Shown one piece after another: positions 17,662-25,198 of a stretch of 64,000 bases of DNA. The stretch's first letter is position 1. Each line of letters begins with the position of its first letter. The DNA comes from Arthrobacter sp. GMC3 (GTDB lineage Bacteria > Actinomycetota > Actinomycetes > Actinomycetales > Micrococcaceae): positions 124,001 to 188,000 of the forward strand of contig NZ_PJIO01000005.1 in NCBI RefSeq assembly GCF_002929305.1, read 5' to 3'. The position numbers and the translations under genes are program-made. A model generated the notes under the pieces. That model did not search any database. It was not told the DNA's origin and was given only the letters and a program-made list of their open reading frames with translations.

Positions 17662-19320
17662 ATGAACGTCGCTCAACTTGTCGGCAAGACACTCGCCCAG
17701 CTTGGCGTAGGGCATTGCTTTGGGGTGGTCGGCTCGGGAAACTTCACCATCACGAACACCTTGATGGAGCACGGTGTTCCGTTTACGGCGACCCGTCATG
17801 AGGGCGGGGCTGCGACCATGGCGGACGCCTTTGCTCGGACCAGCGGGCAGGTGGCGCTAGTTTCGGTGCACCAAGGGTGTGGGCTCACCAACGCAGCTAC
17901 AGGAATCGGAGAGGCCGCCAAGTCTCGCACCCCGATGATCGTGCTGGCCGCTGAGGCTGCGCCAAGTGCCGTGTATTCGAACTTCGCTATGGACCAAGAC
18001 GGTTTCGCCGCCTCCGTCTACGCTGTCTCCGAGCGTGTGCACAGCGCTCAAACGGCAGTCGCAGACACCATTCGGGCCTATCGTAGGGCAGTAAATGACC
18101 GCCGCACGGTGGTGCTGAACCTGCCGCTGAACGTCCAGGCCCAGGAAGTGCCCGACGACGTCGGGCAGTCGACGGCGAAAATCTCACCTGCCTTAACCGT
18201 CCGCCCTTCGCGGGCAGCCTTTGCCGCACTTGCGGAGTTGATTCAAAATGCCCAGCGCCCGGTCTTTGTGGCCGGGCGCGGAGGCCGCGGAGCCAAGTCG
18301 GAGATCCTTGAACTGGCCAGGCAGGCGGGTGCACTTGTGGCGACCTCCGCCGTCGCCAAGGGTCTCTTCAACGACGATGACTTCAACCTCGGCATTTCCG
18401 GTGGTTTCTCATCGCCGCTGGCCGCCGAGCTCATCACCGGCGCCGACTTGATCGTGGGTTTCGGCTGCGCCCTGAACATGTGGACGATGCGCCACGGCCA
18501 GTTGATCAGTGCGAACACCAAGGTGGTCCAGATCGATCTAGAGGATCAGGCGTTGGGCGCCAACAGGCCCGTCGATCTGGGTGTGCTGGGTGACTCGGGC
18601 GAATGCGCCACCGATGTTCTCGCCGAAATCAAACGCCAGGTGCCCGCGCCGCGTGAGGGTTACCGCAGCGCCGACGTTGCCGCCCGCATCAAGGATGCCA
18701 TTCATTGGCAGCAAGTTGAGTTCGAGGATCTCGGTGACCCACAACGAATCGATCCTCGCACGTTGACAAAACGGCTGGATGAACTGCTGCCAACCGAGCG
18801 TATTGTCAGCGTGGATTCCGGGAACTTTATGGGCTACCCGAGCCAATTCCTCTCCGTGCCTGACGAGTTCGGATTCTGTTTCACCCAGGCCTTTCAATCC
18901 ATTGGACTGGGCTTGTACACCGCTATTGGTGCAGCCCTGGCCCAGCCGCAGCGCCTGCCCGTTCTGGGGACAGGGGACGGTGGATTCCACATGGCTATTG
19001 CGGAACTGGACACGGCCGTGCGCCTGAACATGCCCTTGGTGTGCATCGTCTACAACGATGCCGCCTACGGTGCCGAAGTGCACCACTTCGCGATCGATAA
19101 TCCAGAGGCGGACATGAGTTCAGTCCAATTCCCGGACACCGATTTCGCCGCCATTGGACGTGGCTTTGGCGCCGATGGCATCACAGTTCGCAGCGTCGCG
19201 GACCTGGATGTGGTCAGTGAATGGCTGGATTCGAATCCCAGCCGTCCCCTCGTGATCGATGCAAAGATCGCCTCGGATTCCGGTTCCTGGTGGCTGGCTG
19301 AGGCATTCAAGGGGCACTAA
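17662..19320 (+). CDS. Thiamine diphosphate-dependent enzyme, benzoylformate decarboxylase/acetolactate synthase-like
   Basis: A 552-residue ThDP enzyme. The N-terminal pyrimidine domain has the activating Glu in TRHEGGAATMADAFAR (about residue 50); the C-terminal pyrophosphate domain has GTGDGGFHMAIAELDTA followed by YNDAAYG, the GDG...N magnesium motif. The ATG at 17662 has AAGGA 7 bases upstream; the open frame extends far 5' across the previous gene without homology. It follows the isatin-hydrolase-like gene by 95 bases. Isatinate is 2-aminophenylglyoxylate, an aryl alpha-keto acid like benzoylformate, so non-oxidative decarboxylation to 2-aminobenzaldehyde, or oxidative decarboxylation to anthranilate, is proposed (inference). 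A carboligase of general metabolism is the alternative. Confidence 0.82.
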   Translation: MNVAQLVGKTLAQLGVGHCFGVVGSGNFTITNTLMEHGVPFTATRHEGGAATMADAFARTSGQVALVSVHQGCGLTNAATGIGEAAKSRTPMIVLAAEAAPSAVYSNFAMDQDGFAASVYAVSERVHSAQTAVADTIRAYRRAVNDRRTVVLNLPLNVQAQEVPDDVGQSTAKISPALTVRPSRAAFAALAELIQNAQRPVFVAGRGGRGAKSEILELARQAGALVATSAVAKGLFNDDDFNLGISGGFSSPLAAELITGADLIVGFGCALNMWTMRHGQLISANTKVVQIDLEDQALGANRPVDLGVLGDSGECATDVLAEIKRQVPAPREGYRSADVAARIKDAIHWQQVEFEDLGDPQRIDPRTLTKRLDELLPTERIVSVDSGNFMGYPSQFLSVPDEFGFCFTQAFQSIGLGLYTAIGAALAQPQRLPVLGTGDGGFHMAIAELDTAVRLNMPLVCIVYNDAAYGAEVHHFAIDNPEADMSSVQFPDTDFAAIGRGFGADGITVRSVADLDVVSEWLDSNPSRPLVIDAKIASDSGSWWLAEAFKGH

Positions 19321-19503
19321 GTCTCGATCCACCGAGAGGGTGCTCTGCCGTGCCCAAATCGGCGCTGGGCTGCTCCGACAGCACAGCGGACTAGCACCAA
19401 CGCCCCGGTATCCCCCGCCCGGACTATTGGTGACAAATAACCATCATCCCAAGTGATGAACTTTCCTTTTCCATTGGCATTCCATTGCGCAAATGTGGGT
19501 AAA

Positions 19504-19539
19504 TATAATTACGGAAATTGACCAATTGATCAATCAATT
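19504..19539 (+). promoter_or_regulatory. AT-rich promoter with a palindromic operator upstream of the alpha/beta hydrolase
   Basis: The 333-base gap 19321-19653 has no gene and becomes markedly AT-rich after 19430. It holds a consensus -10 TATAAT at 19504-19509 (no good -35 at standard spacing) and, just downstream, a perfect inverted repeat AATTGAT-CA-ATCAATT at 19524-19539. A repressor at this site would block the start region; the regulator is not in view next door. Confidence 0.45.
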
Positions 19540-19653
19540 ACTGGACCCGATTGGCGATAGCCAGTAATTATCCTGCGGCATATATTGGCTTCCTTAATAC
19601 GCCTGCCAATTTCCGGACGGTGGCAGATCCCACAAAACGACAGATGGATGAGA

Positions 19654-20595
19654 ATGAGAAAGTTTCTAAAGATTGCGCTGAAGGTAGTGGCCGCCCTGGT
19701 GGCAGTAGTTGTTGCCGCTCTGGCAACCACCACAATCGTCAATGCCAGTGCCAGCAAATCCGAGGCGTCAAAGATTGAACGCTACGGACAACTGGTTCCC
19801 GTGGATGGCAAGAACATGAACGTCGTGGTGGAAGGCGACGCCGCTCAAACCGTGGTGCTCCTTCCCGGCTTCGGTACGGCTTCACCGGCCCTTGACTTCA
19901 AGCCGCTCATTGCTGAACTGGTGCCGCACTACAAGGTAGTTGTGGTGGAACCCTTCGGCTATGGTCTCAGCGATGAAACGGACAAGCCTCGAACAAGTGA
20001 GAATATCAGCAACGAAATCCACGCGGCCTTGGCGGGTCTGAACATTGATCGCTACACGCTGATGGGCCACTCCATCGCAGGAATCTATGCCCTTGACTAC
20101 GCCACGAGGTTCCCTCAAGAACTCATGGCCTTTGTGGGGATCGACAGCAGCGTCCCCACTCAGCCGGGCATGGACGATCCCCTTCCAATTGGCGCCATGA
20201 AGACCGCCAAAGCACTGGGCCTGACCCGCATACTTATGTCACTGGCCGGGGATCCTTACGCTGGATTGCCCTATGACGATAACACCAAAGAACAAATGAA
20301 ATTACTGTCCCTGAAGAATAATTCCACCAAGACCTATTCAAATGAGATGGAGCATTTCAAAGAAAACTTTATGGCCGGAAAGTCTCAGTCATTTCCACGG
20401 GAGCTACGCGTGCTTGAATTCGTCCAAAGCAATAACACTGACGTAGAGGGCTGGTTGCCCCTGCATCAGGAACAGGTGGCAAGCGTCGATCACGGCGAAC
20501 TGGTCCTCCTGGATGCCAGCCACTACCTCCACCACACCAAGTCCAAGGAAATCGCCGAAAACTTCACGCGTTTCATGGCCCAGCAAGGCGCGTAA
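19654..20595 (+). CDS. Membrane-anchored or exported alpha/beta hydrolase
   Basis: A 313-residue alpha/beta hydrolase. An N-terminal basic segment and hydrophobic helix (FLKIALKVVAALVAVVVAALA, interrupted in length here as residues about 3-23) suggest a signal anchor, so the enzyme probably works outside the cytoplasm. The nucleophile elbow is GHSIAG near residue 130, with the oxyanion loop LLPGFGTASP earlier and a His in DASHYLHH near the C-terminus. The start is 19654 or 19648 (two ATGs in frame); a weak GGAT precedes the former. Lower GC in its upstream region and lack of an operon partner set it apart from the preceding cluster. Substrate unknown. Confidence 0.82.
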   Translation: MRKFLKIALKVVAALVAVVVAALATTTIVNASASKSEASKIERYGQLVPVDGKNMNVVVEGDAAQTVVLLPGFGTASPALDFKPLIAELVPHYKVVVVEPFGYGLSDETDKPRTSENISNEIHAALAGLNIDRYTLMGHSIAGIYALDYATRFPQELMAFVGIDSSVPTQPGMDDPLPIGAMKTAKALGLTRILMSLAGDPYAGLPYDDNTKEQMKLLSLKNNSTKTYSNEMEHFKENFMAGKSQSFPRELRVLEFVQSNNTDVEGWLPLHQEQVASVDHGELVLLDASHYLHHTKSKEIAENFTRFMAQQGA

Positions 20596-20705
20596 CCCGC
20601 AATGGCCCAGCCCGGTGCGCAATCGAGAAGATGGACGATTGCGTACCGAGCCGCCGGCGTGATAACTTTTCGTTAATCGTGATCAATCGGCTGGAGGTGA
20701 TACCC

Positions 20706-20759
20706 ATGAACGCAGTATCGGCAATGGGTGCACCCAGCAGTCCACGATCTCGCGACTGA
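20706..20759 (+). CDS. Possible 17-residue leader peptide before the patatin gene
   Basis: A very short frame with an exceptionally good ribosome site: GGAGGTGAT lies 8 bases before the ATG, matching the 16S anti-Shine-Dalgarno end. The peptide begins MNAVSAMGAPSS and ends at TGA 51 bases before the patatin ATG. It could be a translated leader that couples or attenuates expression, or a small protein. No homologue is recognised and no regulatory codon run is seen. Confidence 0.35.
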   Translation: MNAVSAMGAPSSPRSRD

Positions 20760-20810
20760 GATAGTCGCCGCTGGGAGCGCCGCACAGGCAATTCGCGAAA
20801 GGCGACTCCC

Positions 20811-21803
20811 ATGAACTCAACACCATTTTCAACTCTGCACGTAACCACACCGTTGGCCACTGAGCTGTCCGGATCAGAGCAGAATCAGCCGCAAATCACC
20901 ACCACACGGCGGGCTCCCTCCACAGGCCAGCGCGCATTGGTCCTCGGCGGCGGCGGATCAACTGGCAATGCGTGGCTGATCGGCGTCATCGCCGGACTCT
21001 TCGAAGCCGGATTGGATGTGACCGGCGCAGACCTGACCATCGGAACCTCTGCCGGATCCACCGCCGCGGCCCAGATCGCCGGCGCGACCCCGACCGAGCT
21101 ACTTGCTCAGACCCTTGCTGCCGTTCCTCCGCAACGGATTGCTCCGCGCGTATCCCCGCCAGCAAATGCTCCGGTCCGGCCGGTGAACCATATGGAGAGG
21201 ATCGGCAACATCATCTCCACCGCATCGGGTCCGGCCGACATGCGCCGCAAACTCGGCGCGTCGGCGCTTGCGTTGGAGGCGGCGTCGGATGGCACCTGGT
21301 CATCACAGTGGCGCTCCACCGTCGCTGCCCGGCTGCCCAGTCAGCACTGGCCCGAACGTCCGGTGCTGATCACGGCGGTCGATGCCCAGACTGGAGAGCC
21401 GGTGGTGTTCGACAGCAACAGTGGCGTGGACCTGGCGGACGCCATTGCGGCCAGTTGCTCCAGCGGCCTTCCCTACCGGATTGGTGACAAGTGGTACCTC
21501 GACGGCGGCTACCGGCGATCCAGCGAGAATGCTGATCTGGCGGCCGGATACGGGAGGGTGCTGGTGCTCTCACCCTTCGGCGGCAGATCATTGCAACCCC
21601 CGGCCTGGGACATGCAGCTCGCGGCGCAGCTCGCGGAACTCCGTGCAGGGGGCAGCAGCGTGGAGACGATCTTCCCGGACAGCAGCGCCGCGCACATGTT
21701 TGGCGGCAATGCCATGGACCTGTCCATGCGTCCACCTGCGGCCCGAGCCGGCTATGAGCAGGGGCTAGCCCTGGCCGAACATCTCGGCGATTTCTGGCAC
21801 TGA
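20811..21803 (+). CDS. Patatin-like phospholipase family protein
   Basis: A 330-residue patatin-fold acyl hydrolase. After a 40-residue non-conserved N-terminus come the oxyanion loop LGGGGSTGNAW, the nucleophile motif GTSAGS (Gly-x-Ser-x-Gly) and the catalytic Asp in YLDGGYR about residue 230, forming the Ser-Asp dyad. It probably hydrolyses phospholipids or other acyl esters in the cytoplasm or at the membrane; the physiological substrate is unknown. GAAAGG precedes the ATG by about 8 bases. It is a stand-alone gene that ends against the palindrome and terminator of the convergent initiator tRNA. Confidence 0.87.
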   Translation: MNSTPFSTLHVTTPLATELSGSEQNQPQITTTRRAPSTGQRALVLGGGGSTGNAWLIGVIAGLFEAGLDVTGADLTIGTSAGSTAAAQIAGATPTELLAQTLAAVPPQRIAPRVSPPANAPVRPVNHMERIGNIISTASGPADMRRKLGASALALEAASDGTWSSQWRSTVAARLPSQHWPERPVLITAVDAQTGEPVVFDSNSGVDLADAIAASCSSGLPYRIGDKWYLDGGYRRSSENADLAAGYGRVLVLSPFGGRSLQPPAWDMQLAAQLAELRAGGSSVETIFPDSSAAHMFGGNAMDLSMRPPAARAGYEQGLALAEHLGDFWH

Positions 21804-21826
21804 CGTAGCCAGCCTACAAAAATGAC

Positions 21827-21878
21827 ACCGTTCCCCGTTTTCGCTACAGGTGCACCTGTAGCGAAAACGGGGAACGGT
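21827..21878. repeat. Perfect 52-bp palindrome beside the first initiator tRNA
   Basis: Both arms of 26 bases match exactly, with the centre at 21852/21853 (TG|CA). It lies between the convergent patatin gene and the tRNA terminator. A diverged copy sits at 59701-59752 in the same position beside the second initiator tRNA; the arms differ by paired changes that keep the helix. It can act as a terminator for the patatin transcript or as a structured end element. Confidence 0.85.
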
Positions 21879-21889
21879 AGCGAAAACGA

Positions 21890-21919
21890 AAAACCCCCGG
21901 CCTACTGGCCGAGGGTTTT
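21890..21919 (-). terminator. Rho-independent terminator of the first tRNA-fMet
   Basis: Thirteen-base arms (AAAACCC...GGCC facing GGCC...GGGTTTT, one C/A mismatch) with a 4-base loop and a T-run on the minus strand, 8 bases after the tRNA 3' end. Confidence 0.8.
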
Positions 21920-21927
21920 CCTCATCA

Positions 21928-22004
<77 letters not shown>

Positions 22005-22159
22005 TTGCGTCCTCAACAGTACATGTGTTTGGGCCAAACACCAACTCGAGAGGGCGGGTACCCACCTCAAGCGTCGGCCCGACGTCGATCCGGGCCCGGC
22101 GGCGTGGTCGATTTGGGTGCCAGCCCGGCGGCTGGCAGGGCTTTGCCGGCTGGCGAGTA

Positions 22160-22209
22160 GCGAATTTGGGGGCTGGCGGCGCGGTGCGGGCACCAGCCCC
22201 CAAATTCGC
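22160..22209. repeat. Intergenic inverted repeat with 17-base arms
   Basis: Left arm 22160-22176 (GCGAATTTGGGGGCTGG) pairs perfectly with 22193-22209 around a 16-base GC-rich loop. It lies in the 288-base gene-free stretch between the tRNA and the crotonase gene, downstream of the latter, so it may end that transcript. A partial relative (ATTTGGGTGCCAGCC) occurs about 50 bases to the left. Confidence 0.7.
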
Positions 22210-22292
22210 GAAGCGCCGGGCACGCATACTGGGCCTGCCCGCGGACGTCGGTCGGATAGCCGCCGGAAAAACGCCTGCCCGCCGCCGCGGCC

Positions 22293-23069
22293 TTACCGGT
22301 GCTTGAAGACTGCCGGGCGTTTGTCCATGAACGCCGCCATGCCTTCTTTTTGGTCTTCGGTGGCGAAGCAGGCGTAGATGAAGCGCCGTTCCATGTGCAC
22401 GCCCTCGGCCAGGGAGGTCTCGAAGGCGGCGTTGACTGCTTCTTTGGCGATCATGGCGACAGGTTTGGACATGGACGCGATGGTTGCGGCGGTGGCCAGA
22501 GCATCGTCGAGCAAGGAGTCGACGGGCACGACGCGCGCCACCAGGCCGGCCTGCTCCGCTTCCACTGCACCCATGACGCGCCCCGTCAGCACCATCTCCA
22601 TGGCTTTGGCCTTGCCGATTGCCTTCGTCAACCGCTGGGATCCGCCCATGCCGGGGATGACGCCGAGCTTGATTTCGGGCTGTCCGAACTTGGCATTTTC
22701 GCCGGCAATGATGAAATCGGCGATCATGGCCAGCTCGCAGCCGCCGCCCAGGGCGTGACCGGCGACGGCGGCGATCATGGGGGTGCGCACGCGAGCCAGG
22801 GCGTCCCACACGGAGAACCAGTCGGCCATGTACATGTCCACGGAGGACTTGGCCGCCATCTCCTTGATGTCGGCCCCGGCCGCAAAAGCCCGGGAGGAGC
22901 CGGTGATGACAATGGCCCCGATCCCCGGATCCTTGTCAAAGTCCTGCGCCGCGGCGAGGATTTCATGTCCCATGGCGTCGCTCAAGGCATTGAGCGCTTC
23001 GGGACGGTTGAGCGTAATGAGGCCCACCCGGCCGCGCTGCTCGGTCAGGATCAAGGAGTGTTCAGTCAT
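22293..23069 (-). CDS. Enoyl-CoA hydratase (crotonase)
   Basis: A 258-residue crotonase that hydrates 2-enoyl-CoA. Both catalytic Glu residues are present, in [11 protein letters not shown] (near 115) and [12 protein letters not shown] (near 135), so it should be a true hydratase rather than an isomerase. The CoA/oxyanion segment [11 protein letters not shown] is intact. It is the last gene of a minus-strand group with 3-hydroxyisobutyrate dehydrogenase, 3-hydroxyisobutyryl-CoA hydrolase and an acyl-CoA dehydrogenase, so methacrylyl-CoA hydration in valine degradation is the likely role. Confidence 0.9.
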   Translation of the reverse strand: MTEHSLILTEQRGRVGLITLNRPEALNALSDAMGHEILAAAQDFDKDPGIGAIVITGSSRAFAAGADIKEMAAKSSVDMYMADWFSVWDALARVRTPMIAAVAGHALGGGCELAMIADFIIAGENAKFGQPEIKLGVIPGMGGSQRLTKAIGKAKAMEMVLTGRVMGAVEAEQAGLVARVVPVDSLLDDALATAATIASMSKPVAMIAKEAVNAAFETSLAEGVHMERRFIYACFATEDQKEGMAAFMDKRPAVFKHR

Positions 23070-23137
23070 GGTTGTGCTATTCCGTTCAGATAAGGAAAGT
23101 CAATTCTAAGAAACCGCGCGGCGTCGGCGGCCGCGGC

Positions 23138-24091
23138 TCAGTCCTCCACTGCCGTCGACGCCGCGCGGATGGTGTTGATGATGCCGGAGAAATCGGTGGC
23201 GGCACCGCCCTCCAGGGCGAACTGCCGGTAGATTTCCTCGGCTGCGCGCCCCAGCGAGGCCTCCACACCAGTGGCATTCAGTGCCTCCACGGCCAGACCA
23301 AGATCTTTGGCCATCAGTGCCCCGGCAAAGCCGGGCTGGTAGTCGCGGTTGGCTGGGCTGGCGGGCACCGGTCCCGGCACGGGGCAGTTGGTGGTCAGCG
23401 ACCAGCATTGTCCCGAGGCGTTGGCCGCCACGTCAAAGAGTGCCTGGTGGGTGAGTCCCAGCTTTTCACCCAGCACAAAGGCCTCACTAACGGCGATCAT
23501 GGATACGCCCAGAATCATGTTGTTGCAGACCTTGGCGGCCTGCCCGGCGCCGGGTCCGCCGCAGTGCACAATCCGTTTGCCCATGACCTCAAAGATCTCG
23601 GCGGCGTCGGCAAAGTCGTCTGCCGAGCCTCCCACCATGAAGGTTAGCGTTCCCGCCTCGGCCCCCATCACCCCGCCCGACACAGGCGCATCCAGGCCGC
23701 GGTGTCCGGTGGCCAGCACCATCTCATGGGCTGCCCGGGCGTCCTCCACGGCTATGGTGGAGCATTCAAGAAACAGGGAACCGGGCTTGGCCGCGGCTAG
23801 CAGTCCCCCGCCTGGCCCGTCACCTTCATAGGCGGCAAAAACGTGTTTCCCGGCGGGCAGCATGGTGATAACAATATCCGCACCCGTTGCGGCCTCCGCC
23901 GACGAGGCAGCCACCGCAACCCCGGCGGCCTGAGCCGCCTCCAAGGCTGCGGGAACCACGTCAAAACCCGTCACGGTGTATCCGGCCGCCACAAGATTGG
24001 CCGCCATGGGTCCGCCCATATGCCCCAAACCAATAAACCCGACGCTTCGCCGCGTCACGTTGGCGCCCTGAGTTGTTGCGTTCATTGCCAT
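23138..24091 (-). CDS. mmsB: 3-hydroxyisobutyrate dehydrogenase
   Basis: A 317-residue beta-hydroxyacid dehydrogenase that oxidises 3-hydroxyisobutyrate to methylmalonate semialdehyde with NAD. The Rossmann motif is GFIGLGHMGGPMAANL near residue 20, the substrate-binding segment is DAPVSGGVMGAEAGTL, and the catalytic Lys is in GAGQAAKVCNNM. Two ATGs at 24091 and 24085 are possible starts. It begins 5 bases after the stop of the hydrolase gene, so the two are co-transcribed. The next enzyme, methylmalonate-semialdehyde dehydrogenase (mmsA), is not in this window. Confidence 0.92.
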   Translation of the reverse strand: MAMNATTQGANVTRRSVGFIGLGHMGGPMAANLVAAGYTVTGFDVVPAALEAAQAAGVAVAASSAEAATGADIVITMLPAGKHVFAAYEGDGPGGGLLAAAKPGSLFLECSTIAVEDARAAHEMVLATGHRGLDAPVSGGVMGAEAGTLTFMVGGSADDFADAAEIFEVMGKRIVHCGGPGAGQAAKVCNNMILGVSMIAVSEAFVLGEKLGLTHQALFDVAANASGQCWSLTTNCPVPGPVPASPANRDYQPGFAGALMAKDLGLAVEALNATGVEASLGRAAEEIYRQFALEGGAATDFSGIINTIRAASTAVED

Positions 24092-24096
24092 GCCGC

Positions 24097-25149
24097 CTAT
24101 CCGTTGTCCTCGTGAACCAGGCCCAGTTCCTGCTGGCCAAGGTTCGCGAATGCCTGTGCCACCACATCGGCTGGCACCTGGTCAAGGGTTGCCGGGGTCC
24201 AGGCCGGATTTCGGTCCTTGTCCACAAGTTGGGCCCTGATTCCTTCGGCAAAATCGGGCCAGCGCAACGCCCTCAGTGACACCCGCAGCTCCTGATTGAG
24301 CGCGTCCTCCAGAGTGGGAAGAACCCGTGCCCGTCGCAGGGCTGCCAGCGTCACGGTGACAGCCGTGGGCGACTTCGCCGCAATCGTGGCCGCCGCCTTC
24401 GCAGCGGCCGGGTCACTTACGTGAGCCAACCGCTCAAGGATGGTCCCGACGTCGTCGCTGGCATAGGCCTCATCGATCCACCAGCGCGCCTCCATAAGTG
24501 TGGAGGCCGGGGGCACTTCACCGTAGCGTGCGACGGCGGCCGTGGCGGTCCGATCGGCGAGCTCGGCCACCAGCGTGGCCAGGTGGGAGGAGTCAAGGAA
24601 GTGGTCCGCCAGGCCCATGGCAATGGCGTCCGCGCCGCTGACCATTGATCCTGTCAGGCCAGTATGAGTGCCCATCTCCCCCGGGGCGCGGGAGAGCAGG
24701 TAGGTGCCGCCCACGTCGGGGACGAAGCCGATGCCCGTTTCCGGCATGCCGATGCGGGAGCGTTCGGTGACAATCCGGTGTGAGGCATGCGCGGATATCC
24801 CCACCCCGCCGCCAAGAACCACCCCGTCCATGAGTGCCACGACGGGTTTGGGGTAGCGCCTGATCCGGGCGTTGAGGTGGTATTCGTCGCGCCAGAATTG
24901 CTCGCTTTCGTTTCCGCCGGTGCGGGCGTCGTGGTAGATCGAGACGATGTCCCCGCCGGCACACAAGCCCCGCTCACCGGCCCCGGAGATCAGAACGGTG
25001 GCGACGCCGTGGTCCGTTTCCCACTCATCCAAGGCGGCGGCGATGGCCAAGACCATGCCGTGGTTTAGCGCGTTCATGGCGGCTGGCCGGTTCAGGACCA
25101 GGTGCCCCAGGTGGCCCTTGCGCTGCACTAGAACGTCGTGGTTCTCCAT
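24097..25149 (-). CDS. 3-hydroxyisobutyryl-CoA hydrolase
   Basis: A 350-residue crotonase-superfamily hydrolase (ECH_2 type) that frees 3-hydroxyisobutyrate from its CoA thioester in valine degradation. Family hallmarks are RGLCAGGDIVSIYHDA near residue 60, VLGGGVGISAHASHRI near 110 and PETGIGFVPDVGGTYLLSR near 140, in which the Glu and Asp are the catalytic pair. It is longer than plain hydratases because of the C-terminal extension typical of this family. Neighbours (dehydrogenase upstream, mmsB downstream) support the assignment. Confidence 0.9.
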   Translation of the reverse strand: MENHDVLVQRKGHLGHLVLNRPAAMNALNHGMVLAIAAALDEWETDHGVATVLISGAGERGLCAGGDIVSIYHDARTGGNESEQFWRDEYHLNARIRRYPKPVVALMDGVVLGGGVGISAHASHRIVTERSRIGMPETGIGFVPDVGGTYLLSRAPGEMGTHTGLTGSMVSGADAIAMGLADHFLDSSHLATLVAELADRTATAAVARYGEVPPASTLMEARWWIDEAYASDDVGTILERLAHVSDPAAAKAAATIAAKSPTAVTVTLAALRRARVLPTLEDALNQELRVSLRALRWPDFAEGIRAQLVDKDRNPAWTPATLDQVPADVVAQAFANLGQQELGLVHEDNG

Positions 25150-25198
25150 ACGCCAATCCTTCGCTTTATTCGTCCGGAACTGCCTGGTTGCTCAAAGC

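Noticed and set aside
21827..21878. Phage or integrative-element attachment site at the tRNA
   Set aside because: No integrase or direct repeat of the tRNA 3' end was seen, and the palindrome lies beyond the tRNA terminator.
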